From Allobacillus salarius (lineage in GTDB: Bacteria > Bacillota > Bacilli > Bacillales > Alkalibacillaceae), in contig NZ_VMHE01000002.1 in the NCBI RefSeq assembly GCF_007559425.1, positions 124,001 to 188,000 of the forward strand: 64,000 nt of DNA, read 5' to 3'. Of the stretch, positions 1 through 9,639 are shown one piece after another (position 1 is the stretch's first letter; each line of letters begins with the position of its first letter). Position numbers and translations under genes: made by a program. The notes beneath the pieces were generated by a model. The model was not told the DNA's origin, did no database searches, and was given only the letters and a program-made list of their open reading frames with translations.

Positions 1-451
1 GAAAGAGGAAATGAATCAACAACCTGTTGATAAGGGGGAAGGTGAAGAGGCTGTGAAAAACTATTCAGAGGAAGAGCCTGAGCAAAAACAGCACACAAAT
101 GACAGCTCATATCAGAAACCTTTCATCAACAATGTTGAATCTGCTCAATTTAGTGAGTTTGGCTCTTCAGAAAAGACAAACCCGACTGAGCGCCGAAACC
201 TGGACTTATTAATGGATATTCCACTGAATGTTTCAGTTGAACTCGGACGCACTCGGAAGCCTATTCGGGATATTCTCGAACTTAGCACAGGTTCAATTGT
301 TGAATTGGACAAGCTTGCGGGGGAGCCGGTTGATATTCTAGTAAACAGTAAATTGATTGCAAAAGGTGAAGTCGTTGTCATCGAAGAGAACTTCGGTGTT
401 CGGGTCACTGATATATTGAGTCAAGCTGAACGAATTCAAAAGTTACGTTAG
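1..451 (+). CDS. fliY: Flagellar motor switch protein FliY, C-terminal part (5' end outside window)
   Basis: The reading frame is open at the window edge, so the N-terminal part (CheC-like phosphatase domain in FliY) is missing. The visible part has a hydrophilic linker rich in Glu/Gln/Ser, then a FliN/SpoA-type domain over the last 80 residues, including [16 protein letters not shown] and a GxxVxLDxLxGEPVDI-like segment. FliN-type domains build the lower C-ring of the flagellar switch, where CheY-P acts. The ATG at 11 is only an internal methionine. The next gene is cheY, as in the Bacillus fla/che operon. FliN alone cannot be excluded without upstream sequence, but FliY is the normal form at this locus. 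Confidence 0.88.
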   Translation, partial: KEEMNQQPVDKGEGEEAVKNYSEEEPEQKQHTNDSSYQKPFINNVESAQFSEFGSSEKTNPTERRNLDLLMDIPLNVSVELGRTRKPIRDILELSTGSIVELDKLAGEPVDILVNSKLIAKGEVVVIEENFGVRVTDILSQAERIQKLR

Positions 452-493
452 GAAATTACATTAAATAAAAAAAGAATAAGGGAGAAATCTATT

Positions 494-856
494 ATGGCGA
501 AAAAGATATTAATCGTAGATGACGCAGCTTTCATGCGTATGATGATCAAAGATATTTTAGTGAAAAACGGTTTTGAAGTTGTTGGAGAAGCTCAAGACGG
601 TGTTGAGGCAGTTGAGAAATATGCAGAGCTCCAACCAGACCTTGTGACGCTTGATATTACGATGCCTGAGAAAGATGGTTTGACTGCTTTGAAGGAAATA
701 TTAAGTGCAGACAGTGATGCGAAAGTGATTATGTGTTCAGCGATGGGTCAACAATCAATGGTCATCGATGCCATTCAGGCAGGAGCAAAGGACTTTATTG
801 TTAAGCCATTCCAAGCGGACCGCGTGCTCGAAGCGATAAATAAGGTGTTAAGTTAA
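494..856 (+). CDS. cheY: Chemotaxis response regulator CheY
   Basis: A single-domain receiver of 120 residues. The acidic pocket D9/D10, phospho-acceptor D54 (in VTLDITMP) and the late Lys in KPF are present, and there is no output domain. CheA-P phosphorylates CheY; in Bacillus CheY-P binds FliM/FliY and promotes counter-clockwise rotation. The start is supported by AAGGGAG-like sequence ahead of the ATG. It sits between fliY and fliZ, the usual Bacillus order. Confidence 0.97.
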   Translation: MAKKILIVDDAAFMRMMIKDILVKNGFEVVGEAQDGVEAVEKYAELQPDLVTLDITMPEKDGLTALKEILSADSDAKVIMCSAMGQQSMVIDAIQAGAKDFIVKPFQADRVLEAINKVLS

Positions 857-948
857 TTGATCGATTGCTGTATGAAAGAACATCAATGAATATAGGCAAC
901 GTTTTAAAAGAAATCTATGAAAACATTTTACGGTTAGGGTCGATAAAG

Positions 949-1611
949 ATGAAACAAAAAATAGCCATTGGGGTCCTTCTTTTCTTTTTATTCATTCCAA
1001 TTGGTTCAGTATCTGCTGCACCGAGTGGAGAAGGAAATGTCTCCGATCTTTTTGATGAAGAGAAGACGAATCAACAAGAAGAACCTGTACAAGAAAATAG
1101 TAACGACAATGAAGACTCAACTGGTGAGCAAGTAGCTGCATCTGATCGCTCTTTGTTTCTAGATTTCTTAAAAATGATTGTCGCGCTTGTCGTTGTGTTA
1201 GGTTTAATCTATTTTCTATTAAAATTTTTACAAAAACGAACACGAATCTATCAGCAGACACGTTCATTGGAAAACTTAGGCGGCTTATCACTTGGTTCAA
1301 ATAAATCTGTCCAGATCGTACGAGTTGGCAACGATTATTACTTAATCGGTGTCGGGGATAACATTCAATTACTAGATAAAATAGATTCGCCAGATACGAT
1401 CGGCAGTTTGGAATCAAGTGGGACTACGTCCAATCAAGCCATTCCTTTTCAAGATTTATTGAAAAAATTCACTCAGAAAGATCAAAACCCTTATCAAAAT
1501 AGTGATACGGATATAAGAAGTGAATTTCAAACTGAATTGAGTCAAATGGAAAAAAGTCGTAGTGAGTTGCTGAAAGGAAGCGAAAAGAAGGGGGATCAAC
1601 GTCATGACTGA
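949..1611 (+). CDS. fliZ: Flagellar biosynthesis protein FliZ/FliO
   Basis: From the ATG at 949 the product has 220 residues: a signal peptide (about 1-23, ending SVSA), an acidic Gln/Glu/Asn-rich external segment, one membrane helix (about 70-94), and a cytoplasmic FliO-like domain. This is the topology of Bacillus FliZ, the FliO homologue that helps assemble the FliP ring of the export gate. The frame is open further upstream (TTG 865, ATG 886), but those starts put a hydrophilic stretch before the signal peptide and have weak ribosome sites. The 3' end overlaps fliP by 8 bases, implying translational coupling. Confidence 0.88.
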   Translation: MKQKIAIGVLLFFLFIPIGSVSAAPSGEGNVSDLFDEEKTNQQEEPVQENSNDNEDSTGEQVAASDRSLFLDFLKMIVALVVVLGLIYFLLKFLQKRTRIYQQTRSLENLGGLSLGSNKSVQIVRVGNDYYLIGVGDNIQLLDKIDSPDTIGSLESSGTTSNQAIPFQDLLKKFTQKDQNPYQNSDTDIRSEFQTELSQMEKSRSELLKGSEKKGDQRHD

Positions 1612-2272
1612 TGCCGTTAACCTATTGACAGAAAATGATCCACAAGCAGCTTCGTCAGCCGTTCAGCTACTGCTATTGTTATTGGCAATAACCATTCTCC
1701 CGAGCATACTGATTTTAATGACTAGCTTCACTCGTATCATTATTGTGTTGTCGTTTGTTCGAACATCACTCGCGACGCAACAGATGCCGCCGAATCAGGT
1801 GCTCATTGGATTAGCTTTATTTCTGACATTCTTTATCATGGCACCGACGTTTAATGAAGTGAATGAGGAAGCATTACAACCTCTGTTTAATGAAGAAATC
1901 ACGTTGGACGAGGCTTATGAAGCGGCAAGTTTACCCTTCAAAGAGTTTATGGCGAAGCATACGAGACAAAAAGATCTTGCATTATTTATGGATTATAGCG
2001 GAGAAGAAAGTCCAGAGACACTAGCTGATATCTCTTTGACGACATTAGTACCTGCCTTTGCGATTAGTGAATTAAAGACAGCCTTTCAAATGGGCTTTAT
2101 GATCTTTATTCCGTTTTTGGTCATTGATATGGCTGTTGCTAGTGTGTTGATGTCAATGGGAATGATGATGCTCCCGCCCGTTATGATTTCATTGCCATTT
2201 AAAATCTTATTGTTTGTCATTGTCGATGGCTGGAACTTAATTGGTCATTCAATATTGGAAAGTTTTACATAG
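1604..2272 (+). CDS. fliP: Flagellar type III export gate protein FliP
   Basis: 222 residues, the normal length for this family. It has a hydrophobic N-terminal segment, then FliP signatures such as TSFTRIIIVLSFVRTSL and QMPPNQVLIGLALFLTFF, and a C-terminal pair of membrane helices ending in a FKILLFVIVDGWNL-like segment. FliP forms the core of the export gate with FliQ and FliR. A GGGGG ribosome site lies inside the end of fliZ, and the genes overlap. fliQ follows after 15 bases. Confidence 0.97.
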   Translation: MTDAVNLLTENDPQAASSAVQLLLLLLAITILPSILILMTSFTRIIIVLSFVRTSLATQQMPPNQVLIGLALFLTFFIMAPTFNEVNEEALQPLFNEEITLDEAYEAASLPFKEFMAKHTRQKDLALFMDYSGEESPETLADISLTTLVPAFAISELKTAFQMGFMIFIPFLVIDMAVASVLMSMGMMMLPPVMISLPFKILLFVIVDGWNLIGHSILESFT

Positions 2273-2287
2273 GAAGTAGGGCATTAA

Positions 2288-2557
2288 ATGAGTTCAGATA
2301 CAGTAATAGCATTAGCGGAACAAGGCGTCTATACATTATTGATTGTCATTGGCCCTTTAATGATTTTAGCGCTAACCGTTGGGCTTCTCGTCAGTATCTT
2401 TCAAGCGACGACCCAAATTCAAGAACAAACGTTGGCGTTTATTCCTAAAATGATTGCCGTATTTATTGGGGTCGTTTTTTTTGGGCCTTGGATGCTTCAG
2501 CGTATGATTGAATTTACAATCAATATATTCAATAACATCCCTAACGTGGTCGGTTAA
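2288..2557 (+). CDS. fliQ: Flagellar export gate protein FliQ
   Basis: 89 residues with two membrane helices (about 15-38 and 50-72), typical FliQ size and layout, including the family pattern FQATTQIQEQTLAFIPK between the helices. It wraps around the FliP/FliR core of the export channel. It lies 15 bases after fliP and one base before the preferred start of fliR. Confidence 0.96.
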   Translation: MSSDTVIALAEQGVYTLLIVIGPLMILALTVGLLVSIFQATTQIQEQTLAFIPKMIAVFIGVVFFGPWMLQRMIEFTINIFNNIPNVVG

Positions 2558-2558
2558 T

Positions 2559-3338
2559 ATGGCTGAGTTTATAGACCTTGCGAGAATGCCTGGATTGTTA
2601 TTAATTGTTGCTCGTTTAGCTGGATTTTTTATGATGACACCGTTTTTTTCTTACCGAAATATTCCGATGCCCGTTCGTATTGGTTTAGTCATGTTTCTTG
2701 CTTGGATTATGTATTTCACTTTAGAAATTCCGGTGTTTTTCTTGAATGGACAGTTCTTCCTCTTATTAGTGAAGGAAGTAACCGTCGGGTTAATGATTGG
2801 CTTGTTGGCTTACATCATATTATCCGCCATTCAAATAGCAGGTGGCTTCATCGATTTTCAAATGGGATTCGCGATTGCTAACATTGTCGATCCGCAAACT
2901 GGAGCACAGAGCCCGATTATTGGTCAATATTTATATATTTTTGCTTTACTGTTTTTAGTTGCTACAAATGCGCATCATTTACTGATTGATGGGATTTTTT
3001 ACAGTTATGAATTTATCGGATTTTACGACATGATCCCGATAGGCGATCAGTCTTTTCCGGTGTTTATTTTAGACAGTTTCGCTCATATGTTTATGCTTGC
3101 GTTTCAAATGTCAATTCCAGTTGTCGGGTCTTTGTTCTTGGTAGATATCGCTTTAGGTATGATTGCTAGAACTGTGCCTCAAGTAAACGTGTTTGTCGTT
3201 GGATTACCACTTAAAATATTTGTCGCATTTGTAATGATTCTTATCTTTTTGGGATTCTACGTCATGTTGCTTCGTGGATTGTTTGAAACGATGTTCCAGA
3301 TGATGAGACAACTCATGGAGCTAATGGGAGGCGCTTAA
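2559..3338 (+). CDS. fliR: Flagellar export gate protein FliR
   Basis: 259 residues from the ATG at 2559, with about six membrane helices and the FliR-type N-terminus (LLLIVARLAGFFMMTPFFSY). The frame continues upstream into fliQ (ATG 2508), but that would add 17 residues without family character; 259 matches the usual Bacillus length. There is no clear ribosome site for 2559, so translation is probably coupled to fliQ, whose stop codon is one base upstream. It completes the FliPQR export core. Confidence 0.95.
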   Translation: MAEFIDLARMPGLLLIVARLAGFFMMTPFFSYRNIPMPVRIGLVMFLAWIMYFTLEIPVFFLNGQFFLLLVKEVTVGLMIGLLAYIILSAIQIAGGFIDFQMGFAIANIVDPQTGAQSPIIGQYLYIFALLFLVATNAHHLLIDGIFYSYEFIGFYDMIPIGDQSFPVFILDSFAHMFMLAFQMSIPVVGSLFLVDIALGMIARTVPQVNVFVVGLPLKIFVAFVMILIFLGFYVMLLRGLFETMFQMMRQLMELMGGA

Positions 3339-3340
3339 TC

Positions 3341-4423
3341 TTGGAATTACTACGATTGGATCTTCAGTTCTTCAATCAAGAAAAAACGGAAAAAGCGACA
3401 CCTAAAAAGCGCCAAGATTCACGTAATAAGGGTCAAGTTGCTAAAAGTCAGGATATTAATTCGGCAATCTTATTGTTTTTTGTTTTCCTATTTTTGCTCG
3501 TGTTTGGTTCAGTCATGGGTGAAGTCTTTACAGGGATGTATACATACAGTTTTACGGAGTTCATCCATTGGGAAGTAACCGCAGCTACGACAGAGCATGT
3601 GTTTTTTCAAATGACAATGGAAGCCGTCAAGGTTGTTTTACCTGTGATGGTTGTTGCAGTGATTGCGGCACTTTTATCGAACTACATACAATTTGGCTTG
3701 TTGTTTTCGGGGGAGCCGCTGAAATTCGATCTGAAGAAAATAGATCCGATTAAAGGATTTAAGCGTATCTTTTCTGTTCGAGCACTTGTTGAATTTCTGA
3801 AATCGTTACTGAAAATTGTGTCCATCGGTGGTGTATGTTTTGCAGTACTCTGGCTTCAAAAAGATGAACTGATGCTCTTATCATTGAAAACGGTGAGTGA
3901 ATCGATTGCATTTTTTGCTCAATTGACAATTCAAATGGGCATTGCCGCTTCGCTCATGTTGATGTTTCTATCAGTATTCGATTATTTGTATCAACGATAT
4001 GATCATGAAAAGAACATAAAAATGTCCAAGCAGGATGTAAAGGATGAGTATAAGAAAATGGAAGGGGATCCGTTGATTAAATCACGAATCAAGGATACCC
4101 AAAGACAAATGGCTCAACAGCGGATGATGAGCGAAGTGCCGACTGCAGATGTCATCATCACAAACCCAACTCATTTTTCCATCGCACTCAAATACGATGA
4201 AGAAAAATCAGATGCTCCATTCGTCGTTGCAAAAGGTGCAGACTATGTAGCATTTAGAATTAGAGAAATTGCAGAAGCAAATGGTGTCATGAGAATTGAA
4301 AACCGAAGTTTAGCAAGAGGACTATACGCGTCTGTAGAGATTGGCGACTCCATACCTGAGGAGTTTTATCAAGCAGTTGCCGAAGTATTGGCTTATGTCT
4401 ATAAGCTCCAACGAAAAGTGTAA
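3341..4423 (+). CDS. flhB: Flagellar export switch protein FlhB
   Basis: 360 residues starting at TTG 3341, with a GGGAGG ribosome site inside the end of fliR. The N-terminus shows the FlhB pattern EKTEKATPKKRQDSRNKGQV, followed by four membrane helices and a cytoplasmic domain. The self-cleavage motif NPTH is intact at residues 275-278. FlhB closes the FliR/FliQ channel and, after cleavage, switches export specificity from rod/hook to filament proteins. flhA follows after 20 bases. Confidence 0.97.
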   Translation: MELLRLDLQFFNQEKTEKATPKKRQDSRNKGQVAKSQDINSAILLFFVFLFLLVFGSVMGEVFTGMYTYSFTEFIHWEVTAATTEHVFFQMTMEAVKVVLPVMVVAVIAALLSNYIQFGLLFSGEPLKFDLKKIDPIKGFKRIFSVRALVEFLKSLLKIVSIGGVCFAVLWLQKDELMLLSLKTVSESIAFFAQLTIQMGIAASLMLMFLSVFDYLYQRYDHEKNIKMSKQDVKDEYKKMEGDPLIKSRIKDTQRQMAQQRMMSEVPTADVIITNPTHFSIALKYDEEKSDAPFVVAKGADYVAFRIREIAEANGVMRIENRSLARGLYASVEIGDSIPEEFYQAVAEVLAYVYKLQRKV

Positions 4424-4443
4424 CTGGAAAGAGGTTTTTTTGA

Positions 4444-6477
4444 ATGTCCATAAAAGATTTATCCGTTCTATTCGGCGTTATTATGATCATTATCATGCTA
4501 GTGATTCCTTTGCCGGGATCATTATTAAGCATACTCATTTTGATCAATATATCGTTGGCTTTAATCGTCATATTAGTTGCCATGAATGTTAAAGAAGCAT
4601 TGGAATTCTCTGTATTTCCTTCACTCTTATTGCTTTTAACATTGTTTCGATTAGGACTTAACGTTTCTACCACTCGTTCCATTTTGTCTGAAGCAGACGC
4701 GGGTGGTGTTGTCGATACATTTGGTAACTTCGTGACTGGAGGTAATCCATTAGTCGGTTTTGTCGTCTTTCTTATTCTTGTCGTCATTCAGTTTATCGTC
4801 ATTACGAAAGGTGCAGAACGTGTTTCCGAAGTTGCTGCGCGTTTCACGTTAGATGCGATGCCTGGTAAGCAGATGAGTATAGATGCCGACTTGAATGCAG
4901 GATTGATTACCGAACAACAAGCTAAAGATCGCCGTGAAAAAATTGAAGATGAAGCGGACTTTTATGGTGCAATGGACGGTGCGAGTAAGTTCGTTAAAGG
5001 TGACGCGATTGCCGGAATTGTCATCGTTCTGATCAATATTATCTTTGGATTTATTATTGGAATGACTCAATTCGGCTTGAGTGCCGGAGAAACGGTCGAT
5101 GTTTTCCTGCGATTGACTGTCGGTGATGGATTGGTCTCTCAGATTCCTGCTCTATTAATCGCAACCGGAACAGGAATCATTGTGACACGTGTAGCAGCCA
5201 AAGGAAATCTTTCTTTTGACGTCACGAGTCAATTATTCCGCTTTCCTAAGTTACTCTATATCGCAGCAGGAACGATTTTTATGCTCGGGTTAACTCCGAT
5301 TAATTTCGCTTTGACAACAGTAATTTCCGGCATGCTTGCTTTTGGTGGATTTTACTTGAGTCGTGCTGAGGAAAATGCTGCTGAGCCTTTAGAGGAAGTC
5401 GATGAAACGGAAGAGCGTGCGCAAGAAATGGCTGCACCAGAGAATGTCGTGCAGTTACTGAATACAGACCCAATTGAATTTGAGTTCGGGTATGCACTGA
5501 TTCCGATTGCCGATCAAAACCAAGGGGGAGACCTACTTGATCGCGTTGTTATGATTCGTAGGCAACTAGCATTAGAGCTTGGACTTGTTATTCCAGTCGT
5601 CAGAATACGCGACAATATTCAATTGAATCCGAATGAATACCAACTGAAGATCAAAGGGAATGAGGTTGCTCGAGGTGAATTGTATATTAACCATTATTTA
5701 GCGATGAGCCCGGACTTAGAAGATGATGGCATTGATGGTATAGAAACGAATGAGCCTGCTTTTGGATTGCCAGCTAAATGGATTACCGAAGAAATGAAAG
5801 AAGAGGCTGAATTACTCGGATACACTGTCGTTGATCCACCATCTGTTGTTTCAACACATATAACTGAAGTGATTAAGCGACATGCGCATGAATTGATTGG
5901 GCGTGAGGAAACAAGACAGTTAATCGATCACTTAAAAGAAACGCATCCAATTTTAGTGGAAGAAATTACGCCAGAACCATTGTCAATTGGGGAGATTCAA
6001 AAGGTACTCGCTAAATTGTTAAGTGAGCAAATTTCCATTCGTAATTTACCGATTATCTTTGAAACATTAGCGGATTATTCAAAAATGACGAGTGATACTG
6101 ACCTGCTGACTGAATATTGTCGCCAGGCGCTATCTGTACAAATTACTAATCAATATGCACAAGACCAATTTTTAAAGGTTGTTACGTTGTCCCCTCAAGT
6201 TGAAAAAATGGTTGCAGAGGGAATTCAACAAACAGAGCACGGTAATTTCATTACGATGGATCCAGAAAATCAACAAAAATTAATCGAAGCAGTCCACCAG
6301 GAGTTTACGCAAGCCTATTTTCAAGATACGGCACCAATTGTATTGTGTTCACCGGCTGTTCGAATGTATGTAAAACAAATTATCGGAAGAGCTTTACCTG
6401 AAGTTGTCGTATTATCCTATAACGAATTGGAGCCGACTGTTGAAGTAGAAAGCAGTGGGGTGGTGAATGTTCAATGA
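4444..6477 (+). CDS. flhA: Flagellar export protein FlhA
   Basis: 677 residues. About eight membrane helices fill the first 310 residues, including the conserved cytosolic FHIPEP-family loop (RFTLDAMPGKQMSIDADLNAG), followed by a large soluble domain that docks chaperone-substrate complexes. FlhA forms the nonameric ring of the export gate and couples proton flow to export. A GAAAGAGG ribosome site precedes ATG 4444. The stop overlaps the flhF start by 4 bases (ATGA). Confidence 0.97.
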   Translation: MSIKDLSVLFGVIMIIIMLVIPLPGSLLSILILINISLALIVILVAMNVKEALEFSVFPSLLLLLTLFRLGLNVSTTRSILSEADAGGVVDTFGNFVTGGNPLVGFVVFLILVVIQFIVITKGAERVSEVAARFTLDAMPGKQMSIDADLNAGLITEQQAKDRREKIEDEADFYGAMDGASKFVKGDAIAGIVIVLINIIFGFIIGMTQFGLSAGETVDVFLRLTVGDGLVSQIPALLIATGTGIIVTRVAAKGNLSFDVTSQLFRFPKLLYIAAGTIFMLGLTPINFALTTVISGMLAFGGFYLSRAEENAAEPLEEVDETEERAQEMAAPENVVQLLNTDPIEFEFGYALIPIADQNQGGDLLDRVVMIRRQLALELGLVIPVVRIRDNIQLNPNEYQLKIKGNEVARGELYINHYLAMSPDLEDDGIDGIETNEPAFGLPAKWITEEMKEEAELLGYTVVDPPSVVSTHITEVIKRHAHELIGREETRQLIDHLKETHPILVEEITPEPLSIGEIQKVLAKLLSEQISIRNLPIIFETLADYSKMTSDTDLLTEYCRQALSVQITNQYAQDQFLKVVTLSPQVEKMVAEGIQQTEHGNFITMDPENQQKLIEAVHQEFTQAYFQDTAPIVLCSPAVRMYVKQIIGRALPEVVVLSYNELEPTVEVESSGVVNVQ

Positions 6478-7577
6478 AGGTAAAAAAATTTATTGCGCCG
6501 ACAATGCCAGAGGCTATGAATCAAGTGAAAAAGGAATTAGGCGAAACTGCAATAATTCTTGATTCTCGTGAAATTAAGAGAAGTCGTTTTTTGGGACTAT
6601 TTGGGAAGAGAAATATTGAAGTGTTGGTAGCTGTCGATCCACAACCAGCAAGGAATCGCGAATCTGTTCGAAGCAAGAAGCAAACGGCTAATCATTCAAC
6701 GAAGCCTACAAATTATGCGAAGAGCGTTCAGAAAACGAAACCTACGATAGAAAAGTTACCTACTCACTTATCGTTATCGAATGAATATCCACATCCAATC
6801 GAGAGTATACTTCAGCGGTTGAAAGAAAATGGAATCAATGAAGATACGCGCGCTCATGTGCTTCAAAATCTGCTTTCAGCGTATTATAAAAAAGATGAAA
6901 AAGTGACAGATTCAGAGTTAATTGATGTGACAAAAGCGTTTTTTAAACAAGAGATGTCTCCATCTATTCAAGGAACGACAAAACAGTTCAAGCATTTATA
7001 CGTTCTCGGTCCAACAGGTGTCGGTAAAACAACGACCATTGCCAAAATGGCAGCTAACGAAAAAATGAAACACTCGAAAGACATCGCATTTATTACGTTA
7101 GATACTTACCGAATAGCAGCAATCGAGCAGTTGAAAACGTACGCAAAAATTTTAGATATTCCTATAGAAGTGGCTTACAATGCAGAAGATTTAGAAGCAG
7201 CCAAAGAGAAATTTAAAGATAAAGACCTCATCTATATTGATACAGCCGGTCGGAACTATATGAAGAGTGAATATATTCAACAACTTAAGGACATGGCCAA
7301 GTTTACGGAAGAGGATAAGCTCATGTGCGTTCTATCGCTTACAGCAAAAGAAGACGATATGGATATGATCTATCATCAGTTTTCTGAATTACCTGTTGAC
7401 ACGGTCATTTTTACAAAAGCAGATGAAACTTCTACCTACGGCCAAATCTTTAACTTATGGAGGAAACATCGTTTTGCCATTCAAGCACTCACAAACGGAC
7501 AAGATGTACCGAGTGATCTTTTGAATGTTGATGACGAAGTCCTTTCTCGTTTAATGGTCGGTGAGAAATTATGGTAA
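6474..7577 (+). CDS. flhF: Flagellar placement GTPase FlhF
   Basis: An SRP-type GTPase of 367 residues. After a variable basic N-terminal region, the NG domain shows the P-loop GPTGVGKTT (from residue 179), the ITLDTYRIAAIEQLK segment, DTAGR and TKADE. FlhF selects the site of flagellar assembly and is stimulated by FlhG. It is translationally coupled to flhA (ATGA overlap) and overlaps flhG by 7 bases. Confidence 0.96.
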   Translation: MKVKKFIAPTMPEAMNQVKKELGETAIILDSREIKRSRFLGLFGKRNIEVLVAVDPQPARNRESVRSKKQTANHSTKPTNYAKSVQKTKPTIEKLPTHLSLSNEYPHPIESILQRLKENGINEDTRAHVLQNLLSAYYKKDEKVTDSELIDVTKAFFKQEMSPSIQGTTKQFKHLYVLGPTGVGKTTTIAKMAANEKMKHSKDIAFITLDTYRIAAIEQLKTYAKILDIPIEVAYNAEDLEAAKEKFKDKDLIYIDTAGRNYMKSEYIQQLKDMAKFTEEDKLMCVLSLTAKEDDMDMIYHQFSELPVDTVIFTKADETSTYGQIFNLWRKHRFAIQALTNGQDVPSDLLNVDDEVLSRLMVGEKLW

Positions 7578-8443
7578 ATGATCAAGCGTCCAAGCTACGG
7601 GAACTGATGAGTAACCAAACCCAAGAAAATCGTCATCAAGCAAAAGCGATTGCTATATTCAGCGGTAAAGGTGGTGTAGGTAAATCCAATTTTGCTATTA
7701 ATTTTGGACTTTGTCTCGCTAACCGAAAGAAAAAAGTGTTACTGATTGACTTAGATATCGGTATGGGAAATGTTGATGTTTTGCTAGGTGCTAGTCCTGC
7801 CTATTCGATTGTTGAAATGCTTGAGAATAAAATGGGCATGTTTGATATAATTGAATCAAGGTCTGAATACTTTTCCTTCATCGCAGCAGGCACGAGTCTT
7901 TCCCGCTTATTTGAGCTAAACAGTGCGGAAAGGACACATTTCATTGAGCAGCTTCAAGGAGTCATTTCTTTTTTTGATTATATTTTATTAGATTTAGGAG
8001 CGGGAATGACGAAAAACCACTTAGCTTTTTTAGAAGCAGCTGATGAATCAATTGTCATAACAACACCTGAGCCTACTGCGATTACCGATAGTTATGCTGC
8101 AATGAAGCATCTATTAATTGAATCTGACAACCAATCTATTCATCTATCCTTACTCATTAATCGGACAACAAAGAATACCGAAGGATGGCAAGTGTACCAA
8201 CGACTTAGAGAAGTAACGAAGAGTTTCTTAAACTATCAACTTCGTTTCGCTGGAAGCTTGCCAGATGATCCTACCGTAACAGAGTCAGTTAAAAAACAAG
8301 TGCCGTTTATAGAATCCTTTCCAAAATCTAGAATCTCAAAACAATTGGATAAACTCGTCACTCAATATGAACAGCTTGAATCAAAGAAACCCAAGCAATC
8401 AAGTACGTTTATGGAAAAGATGAAAACAATGCTTTTTCGTTAA
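7571..8443 (+). CDS. flhG: MinD-like ATPase FlhG (YlxH)
   Basis: A 290-residue ParA/MinD-family ATPase with a deviant Walker A GKGGVGKS (residues 32-39), LLIDLDIGMGNVDVLLG switch sequence and a C-terminal amphipathic tail. The extreme N-terminus carries DQASKLREL, the known activator-helix motif by which FlhG stimulates FlhF. It controls flagellar number and pattern. The start overlaps the end of flhF. A gap of 128 bases separates it from cheB; I saw no convincing terminator or promoter there. Confidence 0.95.
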   Translation: MVNDQASKLRELMSNQTQENRHQAKAIAIFSGKGGVGKSNFAINFGLCLANRKKKVLLIDLDIGMGNVDVLLGASPAYSIVEMLENKMGMFDIIESRSEYFSFIAAGTSLSRLFELNSAERTHFIEQLQGVISFFDYILLDLGAGMTKNHLAFLEAADESIVITTPEPTAITDSYAAMKHLLIESDNQSIHLSLLINRTTKNTEGWQVYQRLREVTKSFLNYQLRFAGSLPDDPTVTESVKKQVPFIESFPKSRISKQLDKLVTQYEQLESKKPKQSSTFMEKMKTMLFR

Positions 8444-8571
8444 GCTAGTTCTAAAATTTTGTGAATACAACATCGGGATACGAACCGTTCCAATTTTCAA
8501 ACGATTAAGCTAACGTTAACCCCTCTTTTCATTAAAACGAAATCTCTACAACGACAGAAAGGGTGCGCTGC

Positions 8572-9627
8572 ATGAAACGATACAAAGTACTCATTGTAGA
8601 CGATTCAGCATTCATGAGAAAAGTGATTTCTGATATCGTTCAGCAGTCGGAACAATTAGAAGTAATTGGAACGGCTAGAGATGGAATTGATGGATTAGCA
8701 AAATTAAAACAACTGAAGCCCGACGTTGTTACGCTAGATGTTGAAATGCCTAAAATGAATGGCTTGGAAACATTGAAACGCATTATGGAAATTCATCCAA
8801 TGCCAGTTGTCATGTTATCTAGCACAACAAAAGTTGGGGCAAAAGAAACCGTCGAAGCTCTTCGAATAGGAGCGGTTGACTTTATTTCGAAGCCATCTGG
8901 AGCCATCTCTTTAGATATACATAAAATAGCAACAGAGATTACTAAAAAAATAATTCAAGCAGCAGAAACATCCGATACTCAGCAGCATCAACAATTAGGG
9001 AATATGTTCGATATAAATAGTAATGAATTTATTCCACGATTCCCACATAAACAAACGATTGTTTGTATTGGCGTATCAACAGGTGGCCCGAAAGCTTTGC
9101 AACATGTCATCTCTCAGTTGCCAGGGAATTTCCGAGCACCAGTAGTCATTGTCCAACATATGCCTGCGAGGTTTACAAAATCGCTTGCTGAACGATTAGA
9201 CGAACTCTCATCTGTGAAAGTCAGAGAAGCAACTAACGGTGAAATTTTACGTAACGGGGTGGTTTATATTGCTCCTGGGGATTTTCATCTTCAGCTCAAA
9301 CAGCTCAATCGATCACTAGCAATTGATATTAATAAAGAAGAACCTGAAAAGGGGCATAGGCCGTCCGTTAATAAGTTATTTACGTCCGTTTCAAGATTAA
9401 GAAATATAAATAAAATTGCAGTTATACTTACAGGTATGGGAAATGACGGAACGGATGGAGCTAAGGAACTAATACGAGTTGATTCAAACAGTGTAGTCAT
9501 AGCTGAATCCCAGGAAACCGCGTTAATTTATGGAATGCCAAAATCCATTGTTGAGAATATAAGTGGTTGTTTGATTAGACGATTGGATGAGATCGCTTCA
9601 ACACTTGTGGAATTGGTGGACGAATAG
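8572..9627 (+). CDS. cheB: Chemotaxis protein-glutamate methylesterase CheB
   Basis: 351 residues from ATG 8572. A receiver domain (D10/D11 pocket, phospho-site D56) is joined to the methylesterase domain with catalytic motifs GVSTGGP, QHMPARFT and GMGNDGTDGA. CheB demethylates and deamidates chemoreceptors for adaptation. An in-frame GTG at 8563 overlaps the AAAGGG ribosome site, so the ATG 8 bases downstream of that site is preferred. cheA follows after 12 bases. Confidence 0.96.
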   Translation: MKRYKVLIVDDSAFMRKVISDIVQQSEQLEVIGTARDGIDGLAKLKQLKPDVVTLDVEMPKMNGLETLKRIMEIHPMPVVMLSSTTKVGAKETVEALRIGAVDFISKPSGAISLDIHKIATEITKKIIQAAETSDTQQHQQLGNMFDINSNEFIPRFPHKQTIVCIGVSTGGPKALQHVISQLPGNFRAPVVIVQHMPARFTKSLAERLDELSSVKVREATNGEILRNGVVYIAPGDFHLQLKQLNRSLAIDINKEEPEKGHRPSVNKLFTSVSRLRNINKIAVILTGMGNDGTDGAKELIRVDSNSVVIAESQETALIYGMPKSIVENISGCLIRRLDEIASTLVELVDE

Positions 9628-9639
9628 GGAGGAACATGA

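Noticed and set aside
865..948. N-terminal extension of FliZ from TTG 865 or ATG 886
   Set aside because: The downstream ATG at 949 begins directly with a signal peptide and gives the usual family length.
4341..4592. Plus-strand 83-residue open frame across flhB/flhA
   Set aside because: It overlaps the ends of two well-supported genes in another frame and has no family features.
8444..8571. SigD-type promoter between flhG and cheB
   Set aside because: A TAAA is present, but nothing resembling GCCGATAT lies at the required distance.
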